This document shows, in pieces, positions 26,326 to 35,351 of a DNA stretch of 39,856 nucleotides. Where the stretch lies: contig JAQUEZ010000040.1 of NCBI GenBank assembly GCA_028684915.1, positions 1 through 39,856 on the forward strand. The letters are read 5' to 3'. The notes beneath the pieces were generated by a model. The model saw only the letters and a program-made list of their open reading frames with translations, searched no databases and was not told the DNA's origin. This DNA comes from Desulfobulbus sp. Its GTDB lineage: Bacteria > Desulfobacterota > Desulfobulbia > Desulfobulbales > Desulfobulbaceae. The translations under genes and the position numbers were made by a program. Position 1 is the stretch's first letter. Each line of letters begins with the position of its first letter.

Positions 26326-27420
26326 GGTTTCCCTCTTTTAGTTAACAATCCCCGTTGGGTCGATTCTTCACCCATTTTTTTGCAAAAACCATGCCTCAGC
26401 AGCACAATTACACAAGCACAACCAACGAAACAATAGGGAGCAGATCATATTTTTAAATACACCACAAAACAAACAAAACTATCGATTTAAATTCAACATA
26501 TTAAGCCCACGTCCACCCTCCAAGCTGCCCCCAAATCTTCCACTGGAGAATCATCAGGTTAAAAGTCCATCTGTCCTCAATGAACCAATAATCACGCACA
26601 AACAGGCCACTCCGACCCTAAGAAAGTCCATAATTCCGGATTTTCCCCCGGAACAATTGCCGACAATTGACTTTTGCCGTTCAGTCTGCCTATCGAAGCA
26701 TTAGGCCGATTAACCACAAAGGAAATTTCAATGCAAAAACATCGAGACTTCAATCATACCAATGCATAGAACTGTTCAGGTAAAGGGGCCACGCCTTTAC
26801 GACCGAGGATATTGGAACAAAGTACGAACTGATCGGCGACAAAGGAATAATTTTGAAAAATCAATATGTTTCATATAGTTGCTGCTACCCCCTGCCAAAA
26901 TATACTAAAGGCGAGCCAAGATGTTTGGGGGGCTAAATTTCCGGTTTTCCGATTCCAGCCCAAGGTGAGAAAAACGGGGAGTTATTTTCCACTGGAGCAC
27001 CTGCAACAAACTCGTTTTCCTGGACGCCACCCTAGGCTGCACGGGGATTTCCGTGTGGCGAGAAGAAGCTGACACCTTCAAACTGGGGGGAATTTGAGAG
27101 GAGAAATCTCGAATAGGTCTGACGAATGTCCAGAAAAACGGAACCCTCAACTTCGCCGATGAAGTTGAGGGCCAGATGGAACTGTTCCAGCGGGGCCCAA
27201 GGGGCATGAGAAGACCGCAACAGAGCGTGCTCAAACGATCGCAAATTCCTTCGGCTGGTCGAGAGCTTACCTGGAAAAAGGGGGGGCCGACAGGGTTTAT
27301 CCACGAGATCTCTCCCGTTGGTCCAAAGACATCGTGACTGGGTCCGGCTCATTGCCCAAGCAACCGAGAGCAGCGTCGCCCTGCCTGTCAGCAAACGGGA
27401 GAAAACGAAAATCAATTGAG
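26326..27420. other. 1.1-kb gap between the PEP-CTERM gene and the repeat, no supported gene
   Basis: The first 70 bases hold the PEP-CTERM promoter and leader. A hairpin (GTAAAGG/CCTTTAC, 26780-26800) lies in the middle. From about 26900 to 27420 several overlapping open frames exist on both strands (27032-27415 minus, 26905-27234 minus), but none has a ribosome site or a motif I recognise. The sequence may be a decayed gene, since the frames stay open for 110-130 codons, but I cannot say what it was. Confidence 0.4.
26381..26397 (-). promoter_or_regulatory. Sigma-54-type promoter of the PEP-CTERM gene
   Basis: On the minus strand, GAGGCATGGTTTTTGCA gives GG-N10-GC (GG at 26395-26394, GC at 26383-26382). 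It is near the -24/-12 consensus TGGCACG-N4-TTGCA. The -12 element lies 57 bases before the start codon. Proteobacterial PEP-CTERM genes are commonly under RpoN with the PrsK/PrsR pair, which fits. Confidence 0.65.
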
Positions 27421-27423
27421 ATT

Positions 27424-27570
27424 AGAGCCTCTTGCCAAATGAGCTTTTGGCGAGTTTTGTCGTCATTCTCGCGTAAGCGGGAATCCAAAATTCTTTGATT
27501 TTTCGAGGACTAGATTCCCGATGACTACCTCGGGAATGACAAACCCGTCTTTTTGCAAAAGGCTCGTTAT
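27424..27570. repeat. MITE/REPIN-like inverted-repeat element next to nadC
   Basis: Outer arms GAGCCTCTTGCCAAA (from 27425) and TTTTTGCAAAAGGCTC (to about 27565) are inverted. Inside them, GTCATTCTCG and CGGGAATGAC are inverted as well. Two inner hairpins are present: a CTCGCGTAAGCGGGA type at about 27468-27482 and ATTCCCGATGACTACCTCGGGAAT at about 27513-27536. The element ends against the nadC stop codon. Short elements with GTCATTCCCGC-type ends are common in proteobacteria. Confidence 0.75.
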
Positions 27571-28407
27571 TCAGCTGCGCCAGTCCATGCCGATATCACA
27601 GGCCTTGGCAGAATGAGTCAGCGCTCCAACCGAGATGATATCCACCCCGGTTTCGGCAATACCGCGTACGGTCTCCAGGTTGACCCCGCCCGAGGCCTCG
27701 ACCACGGCGCGACCATTAATCAAACCAACCGCCTCGCGCATGGTGGCCAGATCCATATTATCGAGCATGATTACCCCAACACCGCAGAGGAGGCACTCCT
27801 CTACTTGGACCAGGGTATCGGTTTCCACCTCGACATTGATGGTGTGCGGCACCCGCAGACGCACCCGACGCACCGCCTCGCTGATCGAACCACAGGCTGC
27901 GATGTGGTTATCTTTAATCAGCACGCCGTCACTTAAGCTATAGCGGTGATTATGGCCGCCGCTGGAGCGGACCGCGTACTTCTCGAGCATACGCAAACCC
28001 GGTGTGGTTTTGCGGGTGTCCACCACCTTGGCCTTGGTGTGCTTGACCTGATCGGCAAAGGCCGAAGTGAGGGTGGCAATGCCGCAGAGCCGTTGCACCA
28101 GGTTGAGGGCTACCCGCTCGCCACGCAGCAGGGTGCGAGTGGCTCCCTTGAAATGGAGCAGGACCTCGCCCTCTTCAACCCGGGTACCGTCGGCAATGGC
28201 GTTGTCGCAGATGACGCAAGAATCAAGCAGCTGAAAAACCCGGGCTGCCACCGTGCCCATGCCGACCACGGTCATGGGATGACGGGCAACGAAACAGGAC
28301 TCGGAGCGATCCTCCCGCGAGAAGATGGACTCGGTGGTAATGTCGCCGTGTTCCAGATCTTCGAGGAGAAAACCGCGCAGCAGGGTATCAAGTAAAAAAG
28401 TATCCAT
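27571..28407 (-). CDS. nadC: Nicotinate-nucleotide pyrophosphorylase (quinolinate phosphoribosyltransferase)
   Basis: This 278-aa enzyme makes nicotinate mononucleotide from quinolinate and PRPP in de novo NAD synthesis. N-terminal EDLEHGDITTESIF (16-29) leads to ERVALNLVQRLCGIATLT and DTRKTTPGLRMLEKYAVRSSGG. KDNHI, INVEVET (about 195-201) and IMLDNMD follow, with EASGGVNLETVRGIAETGVD near the end. Length is normal. The start ATG (28407) follows the valS stop by one base, suggesting one transcript. The repeat at its 3' end overlaps nothing in the reading frame. Confidence 0.96.
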   Translation of the reverse strand: MDTFLLDTLLRGFLLEDLEHGDITTESIFSREDRSESCFVARHPMTVVGMGTVAARVFQLLDSCVICDNAIADGTRVEEGEVLLHFKGATRTLLRGERVALNLVQRLCGIATLTSAFADQVKHTKAKVVDTRKTTPGLRMLEKYAVRSSGGHNHRYSLSDGVLIKDNHIAACGSISEAVRRVRLRVPHTINVEVETDTLVQVEECLLCGVGVIMLDNMDLATMREAVGLINGRAVVEASGGVNLETVRGIAETGVDIISVGALTHSAKACDIGMDWRS

Positions 28408-28408
28408 A

Positions 28409-31093
28409 TCAGCGCAGCTTGCTCAAGCGTTCGGTGGATTCAATGTTCTTCTCAAGGCGGGCACGAATCTCCGCTTCTTTTTCCCGCTCCTTGACCACCA
28501 CATCCGCAGGCGCGTTGTTGATGAACTTCTCGTTACCGAGCTTACCCACAATCCGTGCCAGCTCCTTGTCCAGCTTGCCCTTCTCCTTGGTGAGTTTTTC
28601 CAGCTCACCTTCCACATCGATCAGCCCCTTGAGCGGCACCACCAGCTCGACCTCCTGGATCAGGGCGTGGCCAGCATCGTCGGGCACCGTGCCCTCAGCG
28701 ACAATGGTGAATGCGCTAGCGCGAACCATGGACTGGATTCCGGAGGCAAAGTCGGTCAGCAGTTGCCGTTTTGCCGCATCTGGACAGATGAGCATGGCCT
28801 CGATCTTGGCGCTGGGATGGACCTCGGCCTCGGTGCGGATGGTGCGCAGGCCGGAAATAACGCCCATCAACAGGTTCATGGAAGCCTCGGCTTCAGCATC
28901 TTCCCAGGCGGGATTAATCTCCGGGAAGGGCTCGACCATGATTGAGCTGCGGGTTCCGGGCAGTTGGCTCCAGATCTCCTCGGTGACAAAGGGGGTGATG
29001 GGATGCATCAGTTTGAGCACCTGCTCCAGTACGGTCAAAAGCACCGCCTTGGCCTGGTCACGGGCAACGGTATCATCGCTGAATAAATCAGCCTTGATCC
29101 ACTCCAGATACCAATCACAAAATTCATGCCAGACAAACTGGTAGGAGGCGGAGGCCACCTCGTTAAAGTTGTAGCCATCCAGGGCTGCCCGCACATCCTT
29201 GATGGTTCCATTGATACGGCTGAGTATCCAGCGGTGCGCCAGGGCCAGCTGCGCAGGCTCTTTAACCAGCTCGACAATATTCGCATCGGCCTCTTTGAGA
29301 TGCATCTGGGCAAAACGGGCCGCATTCCACAACTTATTGATAAAGCGTCGATAGCCGTCGATCCGTTCCTCGTCCATGCGGATCTCACGCCCCTGGGCAG
29401 CAAAGGCGGTGAGGGTAAAGCGGAAGGCATCGGTGCCGTACTGCTCGATCATCACCAGCGGGTCGATGACGTTGCCGGTGGACTTGGACATTTTTTTGCC
29501 GAACTTGTCGCGCACCAAGGCATGGAGATAGACGTCATGAAACGGGACCTCATCCATGATGTGCAGCCCCATCATCATCATCCGCGCCACCCAGAAAAAG
29601 AGGATGTCAAAGCTGGTGATGAGCACCGAGGTCGGATAAAAGGTGGCCAATTCCTTGGTTTGTTCCGGCCAACCCAAGGTGGAAAAAGGCCAGAGCGCGG
29701 AGCTGAACCAGGTATCGAGCACATCGTTTTCCTGTTGCAGTGTGTTCGAGCCGCAGAAGGGGCAGACCTGTGGATCCTCGACCTCGACCACCAGTTGGCC
29801 GCAGCCCTCGCAGGTCCAGGCGGGAATACGGTGCCCCCACCATATCTGGCGAGAGATACACCAGTCGCGGATATTCTCCATCCAGGAATAAAAGGTACGG
29901 TCCCAGGTGTTGGGGTAGATATTGATCCGCCCTTCCTGTACCGCAGCCACCGCCTTGTCGGCCAAAGGCCGGACGGAGACAAACCACTGCTTGGAGGTGG
30001 TGGGCTCGACCACGGTGGCGCAGCGGTAGCATTTGCCCACCGCGTGCTGATACGGTTCGATCTTGTCTAAAAAGCCCTGCTCTTCCAAGTCGTTGACGAT
30101 CTGTTTACGGCAGGCGAACCGGTCCAGCCCCGCATAGGAGCCCGCCTCGGCGTTCATCACGCCTTTGTCGTCCATAACCTTGATCCGCGGTAAGTCATGG
30201 CGGAGGCCGATCTCGTAGTCGTCGCGGTCATGGGCCGGGGTGACCTTGAGTGCACCGGTACCAAACTCGCGCTGCACATGGTGATCATAGACCACCGGGA
30301 TGGTGCGCTCAGTCAGCGGCAGGCTGATGCCGATCTCTTTGAGGTGCTGATACCGTTCGTCATCGGGATGGACGGCCACCGCAGTATCACCGAGCATGGT
30401 TTCCGGACGGGTGGTGGCCACCACTACATAGCCCGAGCCATCGGCATAGGGATAGCGGATATGGTAGAGCTTGCCGTCGGTCGGGTCGTGCTCGACCTCG
30501 TCGTCGGCAAGGGCGGTATGACAGCGCGGACACCAGTTAACGATATAATCGCCCTTATAAATCAAGCCTTCCTTGTACAAGCGGACAAAGACTTCGCGCA
30601 CCGCCTTGGACAACCCCTCGTCCATGGTGAATCGCTCACGGTCCCAGTCACAGGAGGCGCCCATGCGTTTGAGCTGATTGATGATGGTACCGCCCTTCTC
30701 TTCCTTCCAGCTCCAGACCCGCTCGATGAACTTCTCCCGGCCCAGATCGTGACGGGTCAGCTTTTCCGTCGCTAGTTGCCGTTCGACCACGTTCTGGGTG
30801 GCAATACCGGCATGATCGGTACCCGGCACCCAAAGGGTGTTGTCGCCCTTCATCCGGTGATAACGCACCAGGAGATCCTGAAGGGTGTTGTTAAGGGCAT
30901 GGCCGATGTGGAGCACGCCGGTGACGTTGGGAGGCGGAATAACAATGGAAAAACCATCCTTGCCCTCTTCCATCCGGGCACTGAAGGTTTTCTCTTCCAG
31001 CCAATGGGTGTACCAACGCTGCTCGACCTCATTAAATTCGTAGGCCTTGGGCAAATCGTATTTCTCAGGACGGTTACAATCAGTTTCGTTCAT
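28409..31093 (-). CDS. valS: Valyl-tRNA synthetase
   Basis: This 894-aa class I synthetase charges tRNA-Val. The HIGH motif is PPNVTGVLHIGHALN (about 53-67) and the KMSKS motif is FGKKMSKSTGNVIDP (about 535-549). The editing domain (CP1) lies between, with TTRPETMLGDTAVAVHPDD (about 225-243). A Cys cluster, CEGCGQLV...CPFCGSNT, marks a zinc site. The C-terminal coiled coil (KEKGKLDKELARIVGKL) is characteristic of ValS. I took ATG 31093 (MNETDCNRPE). The frame opens to a TTG at 31138 without a ribosome site. Confidence 0.97.
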   Translation of the reverse strand: MNETDCNRPEKYDLPKAYEFNEVEQRWYTHWLEEKTFSARMEEGKDGFSIVIPPPNVTGVLHIGHALNNTLQDLLVRYHRMKGDNTLWVPGTDHAGIATQNVVERQLATEKLTRHDLGREKFIERVWSWKEEKGGTIINQLKRMGASCDWDRERFTMDEGLSKAVREVFVRLYKEGLIYKGDYIVNWCPRCHTALADDEVEHDPTDGKLYHIRYPYADGSGYVVVATTRPETMLGDTAVAVHPDDERYQHLKEIGISLPLTERTIPVVYDHHVQREFGTGALKVTPAHDRDDYEIGLRHDLPRIKVMDDKGVMNAEAGSYAGLDRFACRKQIVNDLEEQGFLDKIEPYQHAVGKCYRCATVVEPTTSKQWFVSVRPLADKAVAAVQEGRINIYPNTWDRTFYSWMENIRDWCISRQIWWGHRIPAWTCEGCGQLVVEVEDPQVCPFCGSNTLQQENDVLDTWFSSALWPFSTLGWPEQTKELATFYPTSVLITSFDILFFWVARMMMMGLHIMDEVPFHDVYLHALVRDKFGKKMSKSTGNVIDPLVMIEQYGTDAFRFTLTAFAAQGREIRMDEERIDGYRRFINKLWNAARFAQMHLKEADANIVELVKEPAQLALAHRWILSRINGTIKDVRAALDGYNFNEVASASYQFVWHEFCDWYLEWIKADLFSDDTVARDQAKAVLLTVLEQVLKLMHPITPFVTEEIWSQLPGTRSSIMVEPFPEINPAWEDAEAEASMNLLMGVISGLRTIRTEAEVHPSAKIEAMLICPDAAKRQLLTDFASGIQSMVRASAFTIVAEGTVPDDAGHALIQEVELVVPLKGLIDVEGELEKLTKEKGKLDKELARIVGKLGNEKFINNAPADVVVKEREKEAEIRARLEKNIESTERLSKLR

Positions 31094-31153
31094 AGGGGGT
31101 TGCTGTAATGGCCGCCAGGAGGCGGGAAGGTTAGACAAAAGAAAAGCCCAGCC

Positions 31154-32230
31154 TTAGAGCATACTCCAGGGCTTGGGCATAAATATCTGTGAATAGAGGG
31201 TCATGGCATAGCGATCGGTCATCCCGGCAATAAAGTCGCAGACCCGACGATGCCGCTTCTGTTCCTCCTCCACCGAGTGCGAGGGATCGCGTTTGCGGCA
31301 GCAGGAACTGATACCGTTTTCCGGAAACTCATGTTCCAGGAAGTAGCCATAGAGGTCGCGAATAATGCGTTGCGCCTTTTCAAACTCGTTATGCACCCGG
31401 TAATTGCGGTAGACGTGGTCGTACAAAAAAGTCCGCAGTTCGGTGATGGTCTCATTCATCCGTTCGCTCAGATGGAGCCTGCCGTCATCGCGAGTCATAG
31501 TGGTCTTAACCATATCCACCACCATGCTGTTAATCCGCTGCGAGGCTCGGTCTCCCAGCACTGCCCGCAGGTGCTCGGGCAGGTCGTTACTTTGGAGCAT
31601 GCCGGCGCGCAGGGCATCGTCCATGTCATGATTGACATAGGCCATGATATCCGCCACCCGCACCAACTGGCCCTCCAGGGTAGCGGCAAGCTCGGTGGTA
31701 TCGTCGGGCAAAATTTCCCCGTAGCCCTTGGAGTGCTTAAGAATCCCGTTGCGTACCTCCCAGGTGAGGTTGAGCCCGCGACCGCTGTTCTCAAGGAAAT
31801 CAACAATGCGCAGGCTCTGGCGGTAATGCTTGAACCCTTTGGGATGGAGCAGGTTCAGGCTGTACTCGCCCGCATGACCAAAGGGGGTATGACCGAGGTC
31901 GTGGCCCAGGGCTATGGCCTCGGTTAAATATTCATTGAGCCGCAGACAGACCGCCATGGTGCGGGCGATCTGCGAGACCTCGAGCACATGGGTCAGTCGG
32001 GTGCGGTAATGATCGCCGGCCGGCGCGAGAAAGACCTGGGTCTTATGCTTAAGCCGGCGAAAGGTCTTAGAGTGGATGATTCGGTCACGGTCGCGCTGGA
32101 AGGCGGTCCGCAGGCAACAGGGATCCTGCTCACCGAAAAGCCGCCCGCGTGAGCTCCTGCTGAAACAAGCATGGGGCGAGAGGATTTGTATTTCCAATTC
32201 CTCGAGTTGCTCCCTGATTGTCTCACCCAT
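31154..32230 (-). CDS. HD-domain deoxyguanosinetriphosphate triphosphohydrolase-like protein
   Basis: This 358-aa metal-dependent HD hydrolase resembles dGTPase (Dgt). The early FRRLKHKTQVFL (about 57-68) is the typical Dgt segment, RLTHVLEVSQIART gives the first His, and ALGHDLGHTPFGHAGE (about 107-122) gives the HD pair and the GHTPFGH signature. Such enzymes split dGTP or other dNTPs to nucleoside and triphosphate and set nucleotide pools. The substrate is not certain: this short group includes non-specific dNTPases. The ATG at 32230 has TTGAGG seven bases upstream and is preferred over the GTG at 32233. prfB ends 18 bases upstream. Confidence 0.9.
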   Translation of the reverse strand: MGETIREQLEELEIQILSPHACFSRSSRGRLFGEQDPCCLRTAFQRDRDRIIHSKTFRRLKHKTQVFLAPAGDHYRTRLTHVLEVSQIARTMAVCLRLNEYLTEAIALGHDLGHTPFGHAGEYSLNLLHPKGFKHYRQSLRIVDFLENSGRGLNLTWEVRNGILKHSKGYGEILPDDTTELAATLEGQLVRVADIMAYVNHDMDDALRAGMLQSNDLPEHLRAVLGDRASQRINSMVVDMVKTTMTRDDGRLHLSERMNETITELRTFLYDHVYRNYRVHNEFEKAQRIIRDLYGYFLEHEFPENGISSCCRKRDPSHSVEEEQKRHRRVCDFIAGMTDRYAMTLYSQIFMPKPWSML

Positions 32231-32247
32231 CACATCACCTCAATCTA

Positions 32248-33358
32248 TCAAGGCTGCCAAAGCAGGTAGGCCTTAATAAAAGGATCCAGCCGACCATCGA
32301 GCACCGCATCCACATTCCCCTCTTCGGTGTTGGTGCGATGATCTTTGATCAGCCGATAAGGCTGCAGCACGTACGAGCGGATCTGGCTCCCCCAGGCGAT
32401 ATCTTTCTTGTCGCCCTGGAGATTCTCATTGCTGCGGCGCTTTTCTTCCTCTTCCCGGTCAAAAAGTCGCGACATGAGCATCTTCATTGCCATGTCCTTA
32501 TTGCGGTGCTGGCTACGCTCATTCTGACACTGGACCACAATCCCGGAGGGAAAGTGGGTGATACGAATGGCGGAGTCGGTCTTATTGACGTGCTGACCGC
32601 CCGAGCCGCTGGCGCGAAAGGTATCGATACGGATATCCTTGTCGTTGATCTCGATCGCCACATCGTCGTCAAGCTCCGGCATGACCATCACCGAGGCAAA
32701 GGAGGTATGGCGGCGACCACTGGCATCAAAGGGTGAAATGCGCACCAGCCGGTGAATACCGATCTCAGAACGCAGATAGCCATACGAGTATTTCCCCTTG
32801 ACGAGAATGGTCACGCTCTTGGTTCCGGCTTCGTCGCCGGGGAGCAGGTCGAGGATATCGGCCTTGAATCCCTTGAGCTCCGCCCAGCGCAGGTACATAC
32901 GCAGCAGAATGCCGACCCAGTCCTGGGCCTCGGTACCGCCGGCACCGGCGTGGATGGTGAGGATGGCATTGTTGGAATCATGCTCGCCACTGAACATGCA
33001 CTCCAGCTCGACCAGATCGATACGGCTCTTGAGTGCATCCAGGCCGGAAACGACCTCCTGGTACGTGTCCTCGTCGTTCTCTTCCTTGGCTAGATCCAGC
33101 AGCATCTCGGCATCTTCCAACTCGCCGAAATTCTTATCCCAGATCCCGACCAAATCCTGCAACTGACCCAGTTGGCGTTGCACCCTTTTGGCCTCTGTCT
33201 GATCATCCCAGAAGTTGGGGCTGACCGTCTGCCGCTCCAGCAGTTCTACTTGTTCACGCTTGCCATCTAAGTCAAAGATGCTCCTTCAGGACAAGCATTC
33301 TGCCCTTGAGACTCGCAAGTAATTGTCTCGATTCTGCTGATTCGGTAATATCGGCCAT
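32248..33358 (-). CDS. prfB: Peptide chain release factor 2 with programmed +1 frameshift
   Basis: This release factor ends translation at UGA and UAA. The full coding sequence starts at ATG 33358 (MADITESAES) and reads 28 codons to CTT TGA. It then shifts +1 at CTTTGAC (33277-33271) and continues as LDLDGKREQV to 32248, giving 369 aa. An SD-like AAGGAG sits four bases before the CTT, as in E. coli prfB. The downstream part has the RF2 signature SPF in VRISPFDASGR and the catalytic GGQ in RASGSGGQHVN. RF2 normally regulates its own synthesis: low RF2 leaves UGA unread and favours the shift. The shorter frame beginning at 33183 is only the in-frame remainder. Confidence 0.96.
33270..33290 (-). 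promoter_or_regulatory. prfB frameshift site with internal SD
   Basis: On the minus strand AAGGAG is followed by CAT, then CTTTGAC. The P-site CTT pairs again after a one-base slip to TTT, and UGA is the in-frame stop (33274-33272). This is the conserved autoregulatory site of prfB. Confidence 0.93.
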
Positions 33359-33755
33359 GGTTCACCTCGTGCAAAAAAACAAAAGAGAAGAGCCTCGTAA
33401 AAATCCACCAAACGAAAAGCCACGTCTCATAAAACAGCTTGTCACAAAGCTCGAGACGTCGTTTCCGTGATTCCTTACGAGAACGACAAAAAAGAAACGA
33501 GCACGCCAAAGGCGTCTCGCTATTTTCAATCTACATCCGACGGCGGGACGAATGGGGAGAGGGGGCGCGAAACACGTCCATTTCAAAATCGACAGTTTGT
33601 CCCTTGTGAGACTTTCCCCACCGTCCTTTGAGGCATAATTCATGCTTCGCCGAACAAGGGTTCTATACTAAACAGATTCGCCGCAAGTCTCAAGGAAGAA
33701 AGGCCGGATACGGCCGGAAAACCTTGTTCTCCATACTCTTTACCTCTCTTCGCCC
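33359..33755. other. 397-bp gap between lnt and prfB with strong inverted repeats
   Basis: Both flanking genes read on the minus strand, so this is the prfB upstream region. CGAGACG (33452) and CGTCTCG (33519) can close a 68-base hairpin, with TCGTTTC and GAAACGA also pairing. ACGTCTC (33422-33428) can instead pair with the GAGACGT at 33453-33459. An inner ACGCC-AAA-GGCGT stem lies near 33502-33514. The two pairings exclude each other. Frames on both strands here show no ribosome site or family match. Confidence 0.45.
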
Positions 33756-35351
33756 TCATTCCTCCCGACGACCGCGCACTAATAGCATCACGACCAGGCC
33801 CATGGCGCAGACGGAACCGAACCGAAATCCCTGGCGATTATAGACCGTGGTCACCTCGACCATAGGCACCTGGGCCACGAGGGCAGACTCGGTAAAAATA
33901 TCACTTTTTTCAATTACATGTCCCACAGGATCAACAAAACCGCTCACCCCGGTATTGGCGGCCCGAATCAGGCTCCGCTTGTTTTCAACCGCACGGAACA
34001 CGGCCATGGCCAAGGACTGATAGGGGGCGCTGGAACGGCCGTACCAGGCATCGTTGGTAATATTAACCAGGAGGTTGGCACCACCAAGCACCGCATCATG
34101 GGCGATCATCGGAAAAATCGACTCATAGCAGATCAGCATTCCAAGCCGCATCGGCCCAAGTGTTATCGGCCCCTTTTCTTCACCAGGGGTGAAATCCCCG
34201 ACACTGACCACCAGGGGTTCAAGAAAGGGAAGATACTTGCGCAGCGGCACATATTCGCCAAAGGGCACCAGGTGCTGCTTGGCATGACGGCCGTGTAGAC
34301 GTCCATCGGGTCCAACGAGAATTGCCCCGTTGTAGTAACGGATCTGCTGATTGCCGTCGGCCGGTTTTGGTAGGGTGTAGAGCGGTGCGCCGGTAAGTAA
34401 CCAAGCGTTATGCGCCCCAGTGAAGGCACTCACCCGCCCCATGAGCGGATCCTGTTGGGGATAAAAGGGCAATGCGGTCTCCGGCCAGACCACCAACTCG
34501 ATGTCCTGGCCGCTGATGGCTTGCCGCGAAAGCTTGATATAGGTGTCCACAGTCGCAGCCTTGACTTCGGACGACCACTTCAACGCCTGATCAATATTGC
34601 CCTGCACCACCGCCACCCGGGCCTGCATCGAGCGGGCGGCAATCATGGCCACGACCTGGTAGCGCACCATGGAGTACCCGCCGATGAAAACGAGAAAGGC
34701 CACTGCCGCAACCAACAGACGGCGCTCAGAATGTACGCCCCAACGCACTGCCCGCCGTTGGCGGTCAATGAGGGCCACAAGCAGTCCGTTGCATAACACC
34801 AGGGTAAAGGAGATCAGATGGTGACCGCCGATATCAGCGGCCTGGATCAACTTGGGCTGAGCAAAAAGGCCATAGCCCAGGTCCATCCAGGGAAACCCGC
34901 TGAACAGGATTCCCTTCGCATATTCCAGGCCAACCCAGAGCACCGGTGCCCCCCAGACCAGAGGCACAATCGAGCGCTCACGATGCCAGGAACGACCGGC
35001 CACCCGACTCAGAAGAAAACAAAACAGGGCCGGATACGCCGCCATATAGGAGGAAAGCAGAAAAAGAGCCGGAACCGAAACCCAAAGGGACAGCCCACCG
35101 TATTGTCCGAGCACGATCAGAATCCAATACAGCAGGGTCAAATGGTACACCAGACCGAAAAGAAACCCAGCCAGGGCACTGCGCCCAGGACGGGCGTAGA
35201 GGGCCACCAGCAGCAGGGGCACCAGAGCGAAAAACAGCAGCGGCCACCAACCTACCCGGCCGGGCATGGCCAAGGCAAGCAGGGCAGCGGAGGCAAGGCT
35301 GGCAAAAAGCAGGGAGGGAAAAGAATCAGGGTTGCGTCTGGGTTTCATCAT
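33756..35351 (-). CDS. lnt: Apolipoprotein N-acyltransferase
   Basis: This 531-aa inner-membrane enzyme adds the third acyl chain to the N-terminal Cys of lipoproteins. About six to seven hydrophobic helices (to about residue 240) precede a nitrilase-like periplasmic domain, and a last helix lies near the C-terminus. The catalytic triad is visible: Glu in VVWPETALPF, Lys in AKQHLVPFGEYVP, Cys in GMLICYESIFP. The start is one of two adjacent ATGs (35351 or 35348), inside the end of the CBS gene, so the two overlap by about 26 bases. The pairing corC-lnt (ybeX-lnt) is conserved in proteobacteria and supports the assignment. Confidence 0.95.
   Translation of the reverse strand: MMKPRRNPDSFPSLLFASLASAALLALAMPGRVGWWPLLFFALVPLLLVALYARPGRSALAGFLFGLVYHLTLLYWILIVLGQYGGLSLWVSVPALFLLSSYMAAYPALFCFLLSRVAGRSWHRERSIVPLVWGAPVLWVGLEYAKGILFSGFPWMDLGYGLFAQPKLIQAADIGGHHLISFTLVLCNGLLVALIDRQRRAVRWGVHSERRLLVAAVAFLVFIGGYSMVRYQVVAMIAARSMQARVAVVQGNIDQALKWSSEVKAATVDTYIKLSRQAISGQDIELVVWPETALPFYPQQDPLMGRVSAFTGAHNAWLLTGAPLYTLPKPADGNQQIRYYNGAILVGPDGRLHGRHAKQHLVPFGEYVPLRKYLPFLEPLVVSVGDFTPGEEKGPITLGPMRLGMLICYESIFPMIAHDAVLGGANLLVNITNDAWYGRSSAPYQSLAMAVFRAVENKRSLIRAANTGVSGFVDPVGHVIEKSDIFTESALVAQVPMVEVTTVYNRQGFRFGSVCAMGLVVMLLVRGRREE

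Noticed and set aside
26700..26830. Possible c-di-GMP (GEMM) riboswitch near the GTAAAGG hairpin
   Set aside because: The conserved GEMM core words and the tetraloop/receptor layout are absent, and no gene follows in the right direction.
27032..27415. 127-codon minus-strand frame in the gap before nadC, possible old transposase or other gene
   Set aside because: I could not match it to any family, several other frames overlap it, and no start signal exists. Listed only as part of a featureless gap.
32248..33183. A 311-residue RF2 starting at 33183
   Set aside because: It is only the zero-frame remainder after the frameshift; the true start is 33358.
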